A stretch of 64,000 bases of DNA from the NCBI GenBank assembly GCA_021234155.1, contig JAJEKV010000508.1, forward strand, positions 36,729 to 100,728, read 5' to 3'. Shown in pieces: positions 44,822 through 56,573 of the stretch. Each line of letters begins with the position of its first letter. Positions within the stretch are counted from its first letter, which is position 1. The translations under genes and the position numbers were made by a program. This stretch comes from Isoetes taiwanensis (lineage: Eukaryota; Streptophyta; Lycopodiopsida; Isoetales; Isoetaceae). The notes under the pieces were generated by a model. It worked only from the letters and a program-made list of their open reading frames with translations. It was not told the origin of the DNA and did not search any database.

Positions 44822-44973
44822 ATAAAGTTATTCTGTAAGTGTTGGACCCAGCCCTAAATCCAAAGGCTGAGATTTAGGGTTGAGATTTAATGGTTGAATA
44901 AAGTTATTCTGTAAGTGTTGGACCCAGCCCTAAATCCAAAGGCTGAGATTTAGGGTTGAGATTTAATGGTTGA
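44822..44973 (+). repeat. 76-bp tandem duplication near Helitron 5' end
   Basis: The stretch from ataaagttattctgtaag to tttaatggttga occurs twice head to tail (44822 and 44898). Duplication of the subterminal head could provide alternative start signals. Confidence 0.92.
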
Positions 44974-45012
44974 GATTTGGACACCTAGGAACCCAAAAAA
45001 AACAAAAAGGTC

Positions 45013-46042
45013 GTGAGGTTTTTGGCTATTGCTAGCCTACTTTGCTTCGAGTTTGCATTCTCGCTCGTAGGTTTATGGAGAAGCGAAAGATGGCGGCTAG
45101 CATGTAGCCTACTTTGCTTCGTGAGTTTGCATTCTTTGAGTTTGCTTCATAGTTTGCATGTGATTTTTCTTCAAGCGGGGCACAAATCAAACCGGGGAGT
45201 TTGATCATCATTCACACAAACCGAGTCTCTCGAACTGCTTTTTGTGAAATTTCAGAGTCTGGTATGGAGAAGCAGACTATGGCGGCTAGCATGTAGCCTA
45301 CTTTGCTTGGTGATGTAGCTGGTTCTTTGGTTGCCGTAAGGCTTCAAGAGCTTTAGGGTTAGTAAACAGGGCCTCGTTTATGGTTGACCGTTTAAGCGCT
45401 CAAAAAGAATATGATCCGGCGGCCGATCTCTGCCTATGGCGACCACAAAAAAACCTTTTGCGTGGTGACAGCCAAGACCTAATGCGTGGTGAAAGGAGGT
45501 TCTATTTGCGTAGTCATTCGCCCTCGTGGAAGAAGCTAAGAGACGAGCACTTGATATGGATCTCCTGCCCAAAAACTGCTGGTAGATATTCAGACATATA
45601 ACTCTGGTGTTTTAGCTATGCCGAAATGGTTTTTCTTTGTGGCAAGAATAATAAGGGCGTAATATAGAGATATGAACCTCTGTTGCTAAAGTTTGCTTAT
45701 TTATCGCCTCTGGTATTACGAGGCGGTGGATTTTCCTTGATTCCGTGGAGGCAAGAAGAAAATGGTCCCGCGTTGCCTTGACATCCGCAACCGCCACCTC
45801 TACCTACATTGCATGCTGTGAGAGATGAATCTGCTACAGGTGCCTCAGAATTTACTAAGGATTCAGACATCAATGTTAGCTCATTCACATTGGCAGAGCC
45901 TCTAGATTTGCCAAGGTTAGATGCACATTTTGTTCTGACTGATTCTCAGATGATTTTGAAAGTTTTGGAGTATGTTTTTATGAACAGATTAGGATCTGGA
46001 ATTTTCACTCATGCAAATTACTACAACATGCATAGGAGATGA
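45013..46042 (+). pseudogene. Captured gene fragment in the Helitron, unidentified
   Basis: Open stretches lie at 45380-45601 (LSAQKEYDPAADLCLWRP..., WKKLRDEHLIWISC) and 45809-46042 (ASEFTKDSDINVSSFTLAEPLDL..., ending at TGA). The second is preceded by ctacag, a good splice acceptor, and is rich in codons typical of a real exon. An 80-bp phrase (ggcggctagcatgtagcctactttgcttcg) occurs three times at 45088-45310. No domain recognised. Likely exons captured from a host gene. Confidence 0.5.
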
Positions 46043-46342
46043 AGATGAACAATAAAAGGTATATTTCTCTGGGAAAATTTCACCCTTCTTTTTGCTTACA
46101 AGATGAGAAGAGTATAATCATTATTTCTTACAATACCACGAAGATATCAATGCCAGGCACTTAGTTTTGTTAGCTGAGCTCTACCATTGCTCTACAGATA
46201 GAAGGAGAAGGATTGCTCTCTTTAGTGTGGTCATGGAATTTCTTCTATGCTTTGGCTTCCATGTCTCTTGATCCTGACCTCTAGCTCCTATGTTTCTTGC
46301 AACAACATTATACAGGCATGATATAGTGTAATTATACTACCA

Positions 46343-46480
46343 TGCATTAAAAGTAAATGTGAACAAATTTATTAAAAGTAAATGTGAACAAACACCATTA
46401 AAGGTAAATGTGAACAAATTTATTAAAAGTAAATGTGAACAAATCCAACATGCATTAAAAGTAAATGTGAACAAATCCAA
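46343..46480 (+). repeat. Short tandem repeat aaaagtaaatgtgaacaaa (5 units)
   Basis: Five variable-length units around the core aaaagtaaatgtgaacaaa, just upstream of the Helitron 3' hairpin. Confidence 0.9.
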
Positions 46481-46599
46481 GACGTCAGTGTATCCACATG
46501 ACTATCATTTACAGGTTACCAACTTTTGCCCAGCAACGCTGGGCACCATTACTAGTTAATGTTAATGATAGTTATGTGTTGGTAGTTATACTAAAAAAA

Positions 46600-47635
46600 A
46601 TTTTTGGCCCTTCGGGCCCTAACAAAAAAAAAACAAAACCAAATAAACAAACAAGCAACAATACAACATATACACAGTCCAAACTCCCTTGAGTGAATAT
46701 GTAGCATCTAAACAAAAAAGAAAGTCATATAATCATTGTTTATTGTCATATATTGTTATATGTTTGTGAGATCCGTGGAAGAACAAAAATTTAGGGGCCT
46801 ATAGAATATAAAAATCATAAAAACAATGCAAATGAAAACGTGTACACAAACTAGCATAAGAGGTTCTCATACTCGTCTAACCCTGGCCCTTGATCCAAGT
46901 AATATTCTATGGATTATTCCAAACCTACAAACTATGGCCGTTCATCCAAAAACAAGATGGGGTCAAACCCCATTTTCCATCTCACCCAAAGGTTGTCTCA
47001 ATTGTATTCCGTTGAAGTCAAACATGTACAGACAGACTACTTAACACCAAACATACATACACTGTGCACAAATGGAACTCCATTCCTTTCAATGCTAGAG
47101 CTGCTTGCATTACAAACCTCGCTTTGCGGCTCAGAATTTGAATTACATGAACAACAAGAAAACTCTAATATAACTCCAAACTTAACACAATCAAATTTTT
47201 GTTTCCATAGACGGCAAGCGCATCGATGCGGGCCAATAACATACATTTGAATAAGAAGAAAGTATGTAGAACAAGTACAATAAATTGACTTTGCCAAGCA
47301 ACACACGCTTTTGCCGGAGGGATTTTCCATAGTGCAATTGTAGAAGTGCATGGCTCACGATAAAAAGATTTGCGGTCACACAAAAATGCCAATGCCCAGA
47401 CTTTCGTGAACATCCTCTTCGTGAACATCCTCTTCTGATGGTACATAAACCTGAAAGAAGTGCAAATTGAATTCATCAATATATCACAATATCATGTACA
47501 TGTTTTTCTAGAAAAGGCCTTTGTTAGAAACCGTTACAACACATAAATTGTTAAGAAGCCAAAGAAGGAGAGATATACCGATTACGCATTGGTACCCTAA
47601 TCGCCCCGGCTGCGGCTATGTCCTTCACATTCATC
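46600..47635 (-). other. 3' part of captured gene region, segment R
   Basis: Paralogue of 23830-24820. Minus-strand frames at 47037-47479 include PSGKSVCC and TKRMFTKVW, and a VYVPSEEDVHE read after a ttcag acceptor. These could be decayed exons following the RING. Two tandem copies of gtgaacatcctcttc lie at 47404-47434. No confident domain. Confidence 0.4.
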
Positions 47636-47639
47636 GGGT

Positions 47640-48412
47640 CGCTGATAGAAACAAAAACGTTGCTTACAGAGTGGACAACGTGATTCTACTTTAGACCATT
47701 CCCCGATGCATGGGAAGCAAAAATAGCGATCACAACAATCCAATTTTCCTCGTTTCTACTTGATGTTTCTCTCGAGAGACATATGCAACATACTACGGTT
47801 GTCTCCTCTTCAAGAGGCAACATTTTTGCCCAATGCATTATTCTTTGTTCTTTGTGGCTTGTTTTATGAGCTTCAACAATGGTGGCATATTCAAATTCTT
47901 TAGCTCACGGCCCGGAATCTTTGTTACTTTGCTCACTAACATCAAACCAAGCCATTGGATTCCTTTGAGATTCGCCTCCCTCGCCTTTGTGCCACTTCTA
48001 GCATGAAAAGGAGCATGAGAGAACACTATGAACTGCCGGACATTAAAACATCTCCGGTTCCGCGGCGCTTAGCCCTAAGCTGCCACCCCATTCGTTGCAA
48101 TGGAGCGAAGCCATGTATCCAAATCCAAGAAATAATATGAAGGAAACCCCAAACAATAAAATATGAAGGAACTAATCTGCTGAAATAATATGAAGGAAAC
48201 ACCATGCTTTAGCCTCAAATCCGGCATGCCCATGCCATCAAGGCCTATGCAAAACATCCCCAAAACCCGATGTTCCGCTTGCTTTTCTCGCGATCAACAC
48301 CGCTCGCTTATTTGCTTTTCCTCGCATCAACTTTAAAACATCACCCCGTGGTCCTCCTGTGCATCAGCCCTTCAAACAACTCAATCGGCTCTTCACGGAA
48401 CTCCTCCGCCAT
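47640..48412 (-). pseudogene. Captured RING-finger gene fragment (PHD/RING protein type), segment R
   Basis: The minus strand from ATG at 48412 reads MAEEFREEPIELFEGLMHR, then frame breaks. RELKNLNMPPLLKLIKQA follows. Then VVCCICLSRE (47770-47800), a one-base shift, and GKLDCCDRYFCFPCIGEW followed by SKVESRCPLCKQRF (47655-47745). The spacing and the CDxYFCxxCIxEWxKxxSRCPLCK pattern are typical of plant PHD-and-RING-finger E3-type proteins. The His ligand (usually CDHYFC) is Arg. Past the RING comes VPMRNRYISP, resembling the VPxRxxVYQP-like linker of that family. Decayed fragment, no evidence of expression. Confidence 0.7.
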
Positions 48413-48414
48413 GG

Positions 48415-48714
48415 ACCAATTAACCTCAGATCGAGCCATCGATGCCAAACCGAACCCTAATCGCTTAAAAACGTTTCTTTTCAAAACCACAAACCTAATA
48501 TTATCATGAAACCTAAGCTAAAAAAACATGCAAACGATAGAATAGAATCCCCACAACCACACGATTTTCCCTCTTCTTTAAAATCAATGGCTAACAAATG
48601 GGTGCACTCTAGAAATACCTTTTTAATACGCCCATGTGAATACTGCTGGAAAATCATATGAAAACCATGCCAAAAACGTATAAAATCAAAAAAAAACCCT
48701 CGTTATAATGCTAC
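48415..48714. other. Region 5' of the RING fragment, segment R
   Basis: Paralogue of 25620-25914, ending at the boundary of the Q/R-specific block near 48714. Nothing further recognised. Confidence 0.4.
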
Positions 48715-49615
48715 ATATTTGAACCATCTCAACAATACAAAGACTTCCATTTTCCATTGCAATATATCGTAGATAAAGAACTGACAATTCTTGGTAATGA
48801 TATAATAGAGCTTTTGCGTTTTTATTGCAAAGCTAGGGATTAGTTTTAAAGAAATTATGATATCCTGGGGAATGGATAAACAATATTAGGATAAGAAAGA
48901 GTGGTAAAGTTCTCTATGTTGTATGGAAAAATAAAGCACTCCTTGAGAGAAGGTGATTATTGATGTTTATCCGGGTTTGCACAATTTGTAACATAAACAA
49001 AATACAAAACCTACAAAGGGCTCAGACCTATCTCTTAGCTCACTTGGGTATCACAACATAATTTGACCACTTAATATCACTAAATATATCGGCAGATAAT
49101 TTGTCCAAATCAAAAGAATGATACCAATTCAAATGCTAGGTACTATTTTTTAAAAACGGTCAAGGCTATAGTCCGAAGGTGCAAAGTCCTACAGAGATTA
49201 GTTGTGCCATAGTCATGAACCAAGATTCTTTGATATCTTATGAAGGTACTCTACCATCTCATGAAGGAAGCTAAAACACGTAACCTACTCTAAAACTGCG
49301 ACCAAATATCCAAAGGACCTCAAATTTCCGAAATGCATTGTTGCAAAATGCATCAGAATGTTCCCCATGTTATGGAAACCAAGGAATATCTCGAGAGCAA
49401 TAAATCTGACTTTGCTTAGCATGACAATGGCTACAATACCTCCCATTGTAGCTTATGCCTTCAAGACAATAAACAATATGACTTTTTTTGCCCTAGCTAA
49501 AAAGGTAACACCTTTATCGAAACCTTGCATTCTCGTAAACATTGCAATTGCATTATGAAGGGCTAGCTATTTGAACAAATTTAACAATCTAGAGATTGGT
49601 AACACCTCTAAAAGA
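48715..49615. other. AT-rich Helitron backbone, no gene
   Basis: Aligned with 25915-26813 and 5711-6600. Small minus- and plus-strand frames (for example 49358-49558) are not conserved in length. Confidence 0.6.
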
Positions 49616-49729
49616 TCTTATCCTATATTATAATGTTATGTCGTAATTCCTGGATTTGGATCCAGCCCTAGATCGGACGGCCACAGATGGCCTAACCAGA
49701 TCGAAGGGTCCAAACAAAGCCCCTTTTTT

Positions 49730-50450
49730 TTAAATATAATCTCTTTTTTCGATGGTCCAAATGCCCTTTATTCTGCGAAGCCCTTCCGAGTCTGACGGCC
49801 ATGACCACATCAGCCTGTAAACACGTTTTTTTTTCCTTGCCCTAGCTACCGCTGTGAGCACAGCAACCCAGGCCTTGATCGATTCATGTAGTTGCCCCAT
49901 GGCCGTTTTGCTTGCAGGATTTTCCGGAGGAGAAGCAAGCGACTTCATGCCTTTTTTAGCTTGGCTTTTCAGGATTTCTCGCCAGAGAAGCAAGTTGCTT
50001 CATGCCTGTCATTGGCTTTGAGGTAGATATTCCGGAGGAGAGACAAACTGATAATGAGGGTTCATCTCTCAAAACCTCTGTTCATGGTTCTAGAAAGCAG
50101 GATTCTGGAATGCGTGGTTTCTGGCTTCTTATTATAAGTATAAAATGGCATGATGCCATGTCCAGCACTTGGCATGGATATATTCTGCCGAAGTCTTCTA
50201 CAGTGCAAGGCCTTATATTTAGCGAGATCATGTAATACAGATTCATGGCTACTATCTCTGGAACCTCGATTGGGTATCTTCTGAATCCAGACTCCTGATT
50301 TTCGTTTGGGTTTTGTTGAAGAAAACAGTGTCGTTTCTTAGTGGGGCATTGTCTGGATAAACTGGAGTTGGGGAAGTATATGCTCCTTCGTATCTCAGAA
50401 TTGCCGCTGGTGGTATAGGCTCCCTGTCTCTCAAAGGCGGAAACCACTAT
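49730..50450. pseudogene. Captured gene fragment in nested Helitron, unidentified
   Basis: A minus-strand frame at 49730-49993 (MLLWREILKSQAKKGMKSLASPP...) and a plus-strand frame at 50002-50235 (FEVDIPEERQTDNEGSSLKTS...) both look exon-like. A near-duplicate ccggaggag..agaagcaag phrase occurs at 49923, 49981 and 50031. I recognise no family and cannot decide the coding strand. Confidence 0.35.
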
Positions 50451-50454
50451 GTAA

Positions 50455-52400
50455 TATTGGCCTATTGGGGTTGATCTGCAGTGACTAAGAAAGTGTATGT
50501 CTGGCTTGGATGGATCTGAGATGAGGTATTTTTAATTTGCTTTGTGTAGGATGCATCAATTTCTACCACTGTTAGACTGTAATTTGCTATCGTGATAAAG
50601 AGATTTGGAAGCTTTTCTTTGTTAGGTTGAAGCAACTAACGCTGCATTTTCTTATAACAAAAGCAGCAAAACAAACCAAACCAGCAAACCACCAGGCCAG
50701 CAAATCACCAGGCCAGCAAATCACCAGCAAACGTGTAGAACAGCAGCATGTGCATAGTTTTTCTTCTGCTTCGTGTGAAGGTAAATACAATCTCTTCTGG
50801 CATTATAGCATGTCGATGTAAATATGCAAAAAGTGTAGGTTCAGGGATCTTATTTAGGAGATGGAAACTGGCCATGGAATTGTCATTAGTGTTTGGTTGA
50901 TTTGCAGGTCTGTCCATCCAAAAGTGCTACAAACCAGTTATGTTGTTTCAAAAGAAATTGACGTCTACATTTTGCTGAATAATCCATGTTTGAACTATAA
51001 ATAAAGCTATCTGAATAATCCATGTTTGAACTACAAATAAAGCTATCGTAGTTTAACTATTGTGCGTTTGCTTTCCAATTGAAATAAGTTTCTGCCTGTT
51101 GTGCTACATCAATAATGCAAACAGAATAATATGCATGTGTTTTTAGGATGCACATCATTAGTGTGGGTTGCTTTGCAGGTCTGTCCATCAAAAGCGGTAC
51201 AAACCAATTGTGTTGTTTTCAAAAGAAATTGACGTCTACATTAAATTGACGCCTACATTTGCTGAATAATCCATGTTTGAACTGGAAAAAAAACTATTCT
51301 GAATCTAAATCGGAAGCTGCAAATTGTGGTAAGCTTTGCTTTGCTTATTAATTTGTTTTTGAAAAGCTAAGCTAGGGCTTGAATAGGACAATTTTTTCTA
51401 CTGTTGTGGTACAACATTTAACCTCCAGATGTTTATCTTTTCAAGATTGCATCATTTAGTCTGGTTGAATACCTCATAGAAATTGCACTATGATCTTGAA
51501 AAATAGAAGTTTGTGCGTTTGGCACAAGCCAGTCTATGTCTACTGCCACATAAGTTCAATACAAAAAGAAATTCCTACTTATATCATCCAGCAAAAGGTC
51601 ATGGAAGTAAAAAATTTGAGATTCCTGTAACATTATGGATATTTATGCACATCCAATAGTATTTGAATTGTACTCTTCATTCTTTATAATACATTCCATC
51701 TTGCAGTTATTGTTAGTTCTTACAAGGCAATATAACCATGCCCAGTGTGACTCAAATGTGGATCTGATTGTTCAGTTGGTTGCATCACTTATTGTACAGG
51801 TACTTATTGGAAGCTTGATACACTTATTGTACTTTTGGAATTCTTTATTCGATTCGAATGTTGGCTGAATTGCCAATGCAAAACCAAATTTAAGAACATT
51901 GATGGTGTTATTTGAAATGCCATGGTGAAATGGCAAAAATAGAAAAAGCATTATCATAGATAATAAATAATAACACCTTACAAAATACTTTGCATGCATA
52001 AGCAACATCTGAAGTCGTATATTTTTTTTGCATGCATAAGCAACATCTGAAGTCTTATCCGATTATGTACAAAGCTTACACAAACTAAAGCGGTACAAAA
52101 AATACTAATGGACTAAATTATTGCCCAAAGCTACGTGAGAGCAAAGAACCCTTGCTATGTGAGAGCAAACAACCCTTGACATTTTAAATGTTGGGTCAAC
52201 TCTAATATTATAATTTTTGCATTTAAAAGGACATTTAAAATGTACAAGCTTGAGATCATATACCTAGGCCACAAGGTTACATAGGAAATTGTTTCTCCTT
52301 ATGCCATTACGATTGGTAAGGGCTTGAAGAGTTTGTCATGGTCTGTAATGGTTCGCTTTTTATCATTGCGGCCATAATATTTACATGCCCCCAACTTATG
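50455..52400. other. Nested Helitron interior with internal duplications
   Basis: Duplicated phrases are tctgtccatc(c)aaaag...gacgtctacatt at 50910-50970 and 51180-51240, aataatccatgtttgaact at 50977, 51014 and 51263, and ttgcatgcataagcaacatctgaagtc at 51988 and 52028. A 13-bp CAG-rich repeat (aggccagcaaatc) lies at 50693-50730. No gene called. Confidence 0.7.
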
Positions 52401-52427
52401 CCCAAAGAATTTGGCACCTTTTACTAG

Positions 52428-54890
52428 TATTATAATGTTTTAGTGCAAGTAATGGACCATGCCCTAAAATAGATGACCCAGATTTTGAGTTAAAACTTTA
52501 ACGGTCCAGATGCCTATGGGTTTCTTTTCTTCTTCTCGCTCTATCGATCTAGGGCTTAAAGTTCTTTTCACTTTCGGACTAGCAGGGGGCTTCTAGCAAC
52601 GAGTTCTCTAGCACTCGGCTATATATGGCTATTAGAGCGTGCGATTTAGGGAGCTCTGCAAGCAGCACTGCTTGCTTATTCATAAGGTTTTTGATCATAT
52701 GAATCATTTTGAGATTTGCCAGTTTCGGAGACGGATCCTGCGTTACGGCACTCTATCCATTCTACTCAGAAGAGGCAAGCTCGAGACCTCAACAGGTTGG
52801 AACGACACATAGTTTCCTGTAAGATTGCCATGGACTTTTTGATGTCTGGAGCTATGGACTTTGCTGTTAATCAACTAGGCCACGCACAGAGGCAGATTTT
52901 GCAGCAGTGATCTCCACAATATACCTCAGAAGGTTTCAACATGCATCCTATTTTTACGGATGGAGACGAGAATGACTCTTTTGTGCAACATGGTTGTAGA
53001 AGTTAGGTAAAAGTGGTTTGATTGAAGCGGATCGTAAGATTGCTAAATATCTTGAGGTATGCATTGTAGAACTTTAGATCTTACTTTTAATGTGGATCTT
53101 TGAAGATATCGCTCTTGCTTGCTTGACAAAACAAGACTCAATCAACTTATGAGTCTGTTTTCAGTGATGGTGATGCCAAGATTTGGGTCTGGTGTTTTTC
53201 AAGCATGATTTGGGTCTTATGGTCTAAACATAAATATTACGTTCTTCTTATAGATATCAAAAAGGTGTGTCCAATTTGAAACATGTGGTTGCAAACACCA
53301 CTCACCAGACAAACTTATATTAGCTAGAGAGTGCAAAGATGTGAAGACAGGATATGAGTATATATTGGTTCCTCGCCTTTGGAGGGAGGGAAGAAGATTT
53401 TCTAGCCGCCGCAAAGCTTCTATATTCTGCGATGTGTCTTCAGACCAATCATTTTGTACTTTCTTCATTTATTACATTCATAAAGAATATATGTATGAGG
53501 ATATGGAGCATGTTTAAAGGCATGCAATTTCTACCCCTTGATCAATTTATGTCATGTAAAAGAGTTTGTCTCACTAAATTTGTGATGTCAGAGAGGAATT
53601 ATGCCTGATTTATGCAAAGTGAATTTTGACATTTTATAGTAAATCAAAGGAATCAGAGTATAGAAATGCATCCAAGTTAGCATCATAAAATCTTCCCAAC
53701 CACATTATACCTTTCGTGCCAATCTGGAAATAAGTTCATATTGGCCCTATCAACCCAATTGAAAGTTGAATCAGAGAATTGCTTTTGGCATTTATTGGAA
53801 CTGTATATTTTCTGTCGCATTGTTTTTACAAGACACATATGTAAGTTTATATTGAGAGCATCATGCAATGGTCTGCAAGAAAAAAGAGAACACTTAATAG
53901 AGGGGTGTCAATGCACTTTCGGTTTTTGCTCCTAGGTGATTTTGCTGCACTCTGTTTTGCAGGACAAGCATGCAGGAGGGGTCAATAGGAGGAGCTATTT
54001 TTACTACAAATTTCTTCATTGTTCTGCTTTATGACAGGTTGGCATGTTTCAGTGGATTAGTGCATGTTGATATTAGTGTCTTTTCAATGTCTGGTTGTAT
54101 ATCTGGGATCAGCACACTCAAACTGATGAAATATATATTACATCATCAAGAAACAATATAATAGAAGGATACGACTTATCTAAGTGAAACACTCTATGCA
54201 TGGCTTTTCTGGCACAAAATTAAAATACAAGTCAATCTGTAGGTTGATTGACATTATGGCACTGATAACAACTTCCGAGATTGACCTGCCACAATGCCTC
54301 TTTCAAACTGACATGAGAAGACATACCGTGTTCCAATTTTTGCACAGAAAAGATCTGTTTGCCATGTGATGACATCTAGCTTGAGTTCCAGATGCTAGCA
54401 GGTAGTGTGAGGTAAGAGGTTGATCTAGATGTCAGTAATGCTTCTATAGCTTGGATGATGATTTAAGCATTGTATGAAAATAATAGAAGTTTATCTAATG
54501 TTACTTGATGCAGGAGTCTGTTTCTCTACATCTCATACATAGGCTTATAACTGAAATGCAACATACAAGGAGATACTTTGATTCCATATTATTTTTGCAG
54601 TTATAGGTAGTTATAAGTGATCATTTGATCGACTTCTTTGCTTCTTATAAATAAATCAAGCATGAGATAGGGTTTTTCTAAGTGCAAACACATGGTGTCC
54701 ATTAATTCGGGAAGGTTCATAACCCCTTCTAAAGGAGGCAACACGATGCCCATCAAAAAATGGTCCAACAGTCCAACATAGCACATTATCACCCCACATA
54801 TTAATACCCCTCTTTGTGAAGAATCGCACGGAATGCCCATCGAAGGTGTTCTATTTTCTATGATATTCAAGCGGTCGAAGATGCAGTGCA
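52428..54890. other. Helitron backbone, no identifiable gene (segment R)
   Basis: Paralogous to 26819-29276 and 13152-15635. This copy keeps CTG/CAG words and is probably the best-read version of the three. Short frames 53970-54161 and 54184-54369 (ALITTSEIDLPQCLFQTD) may be exon remnants. Unidentified. Confidence 0.5.
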
Positions 54891-55150
54891 TTTTTTTTTT
54901 TGGATGCAAGATATTTTGATTTTATTAAACCGAAAAAAAGGGGTTACAAGACCTTATTGGAGTGGCTCCAATATGTAGCACAATAACAGGGGGTTACTTT
55001 TAGATTTTTATATGATTTCGTTGTTGTATTCGTTGAGGTGTACTAAATAGTATTTCTAGAGTGCACCCTTTATGGGCCGTTGATTTTCATTGGTTGGAAC
55101 AATCCGAGGGTTGTTGTCTTTCTGCGATGTGTTTGTGCATGAACACGCAA

Positions 55151-55333
55151 GCATGTGTATGCATGTGCATGTGCACATGCATGTGCATGTGTGTGCATGT
55201 GCATGTGCATGTTCATGTGCATGTGGATGTATATGCATATGCATATGCATGTGCATGTGTATTGTGCATGTGCAAGTGCAAGTGCATGTGCATGTGTGCA
55301 TGTGTGTGCATGTGTGTGCATGTGCATGTGTAC
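55151..55333. repeat. CATGTG/TGCATG microsatellite (segment R)
   Basis: Alternating purine-pyrimidine tract nearly identical to 29546-29735. Multiple His/Met/Cys-rich frames are artefacts. Confidence 0.95.
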
Positions 55334-56009
55334 TTGCACTCTTGGATTCTTATTGCCCGAGTGGATTTTACTACCACGAGATGGATTTTTTGCTCACACT
55401 TACAAAGGTATTTGTTTTTTAATGTTTCTTCAGTTAGCATAATGTTTTTTTTTACAAGGTATTGGTTTTCGATTCTACAATGTAGTCTTTAAAAACCCCT
55501 TTTGTTTCCTTCCTAAGATTTGCTGCAGATTAAAAAAGAGTTTACAGTTTAGGCCCTCTGTTTGCTTCCAACTCTTGGATATTCCTGGCTGCCGGATTGT
55601 TCATAGCAGCCATCCTTTAGCTTCAATCAACAAACGGATTCTTATGCACAACAAAGGATTATTCCACGCCTTTTCCATGTCCGCCAGATCACCAAACAAA
55701 GGCCACAAGAATGCATTTATATTGTAGGTTTGGAACTTTAATCGAACCATAAGGTGAATCATGCATTACCTTTAAGCTAGAGATGGAGCATCCAAAGTCA
55801 TATGGATTGATAAACAATGGTGTCATTGTGAAAGAGAAATAGTTGTAGCGATATGGTAACTTTTACTTATGTTCTATTTGTTTTATTGTGATCAAATTCA
55901 AAAAGCTGTGTGATGAAAGCCTCAAATGAATTCTAGTTTTTTTTCTGGTTTGAATTCTAAAATTTTGTCACACCCAGAAGGGGTGACGTCCCTAACGTCC
56001 CTAAGGCCC

Positions 56010-56573
56010 CGAAGGGGCCAAAAAAAAAAATTTTTGTAACACAAACCATTAACATCCAACATATAAAAAATTAAATCCCCAACACATAACAACCAACACA
56101 TAACAACCATTGACATTAACAACCAACACATAACTACCATTGACATTAATTAACACAACCATTGGGTCCAACACATTTAAATTAAAATCCCCTTAAACCC
56201 TCTTTGGTTTGAGTGCATATTCACAGGGGGTGGCGTGGGGTACGAGAGCCCTCATATTGTATTTTGCACGCATTTAAATCAACACCATATAGTATTCCGC
56301 TTGAAATTTTATAGTATTTTGCGAATCTTGTTATACAGTATAGCAAATTTTGTACTTGCATACCCCACAAACGAGGAACTTTACGTACGGTATAGATTAA
56401 GGAATAAGGGGTGAATATGCCTATCCAACAGACCCAAGGTTCGAGTCATCCCCTCGTGAATATGCACCCAAACCAAAGAGGGTTTAAGGGGATTTTAATT
56501 TAAATGTGTTGGACCCAATGGTTGTGTTAATTAATGTCAATGGTAGTTATGTGTTGGTTGTTAATGTCAATAG
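56010..56573. mobile_element. Foldback (MITE-like) element B (segment R)
   Basis: Inverted arms and centre as for 30402-30965, preceded by ggccccgaaggggcc (56005-56019). It has one extra copy of the aacacataacaacc phrase near 56080-56106. Confidence 0.8.

Larger units (their letters stand above)
44813..46555 (+). mobile_element. Complete Helitron in foldback A (1,743 bp)
   Basis: This is the clearest Helitron in the window. 5' TCTTATATTATAAAGTT; 3' hairpin GCCCAGCAACGCTGGGC (46528-46544), then ACCATTACTAG. Flanks A and T; the Q copy keeps the empty site. It is non-autonomous, with two direct repeats of about 76 bp near the 5' end and exon-like captured sequence in the middle. Confidence 0.96.
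44390..46600. mobile_element. Foldback element A, split by a Helitron (segment R)
   Basis: The left arm and centre lie at 44390-44812 and the end of the right arm at 46556-46600. Joining ttgtaataa to ttaatgttaatg restores the Q sequence at 23774-23790. The arms pair as described for the Q copy. Confidence 0.82.
43553..49615 (-). mobile_element. Minus-strand Helitron 3' portion with inserts (segment R)
   Basis: Starts CTAGTAATGG after gtcatta. The hairpin is degraded (tttttgttctttgggc where P has gcccagcgttgctgggc). Contains foldback A (split by a Helitron), the RING gene fragment and the same AT-rich backbone as Q. Cut at 49615 by the composite plus-strand Helitron. The empty site for the P-specific nested Helitron is seen near 44253. 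Confidence 0.8.
49621..52427 (+). mobile_element. Helitron nested in a Helitron head (2,807 bp)
   Basis: Begins TCCTATATTATAATGTTATG and ends aatttggcaccttttACTAG, followed by tattataatg. In Q the head reads TCTTA|TATTATAATG without the insert, so it landed at A|T within the first bases of another Helitron. The hairpin is weak (gcccaaagaatttggc). Carries exon-like captured sequence and several internal duplications. Confidence 0.94.

Noticed and set aside
47037-47480. PHD finger downstream of the RING fragment
   Set aside because: Cys and His residues are present in several frames, but the spacing does not form a Cys4-His-Cys3 pattern in either copy without multiple frame changes. Left as undetermined.
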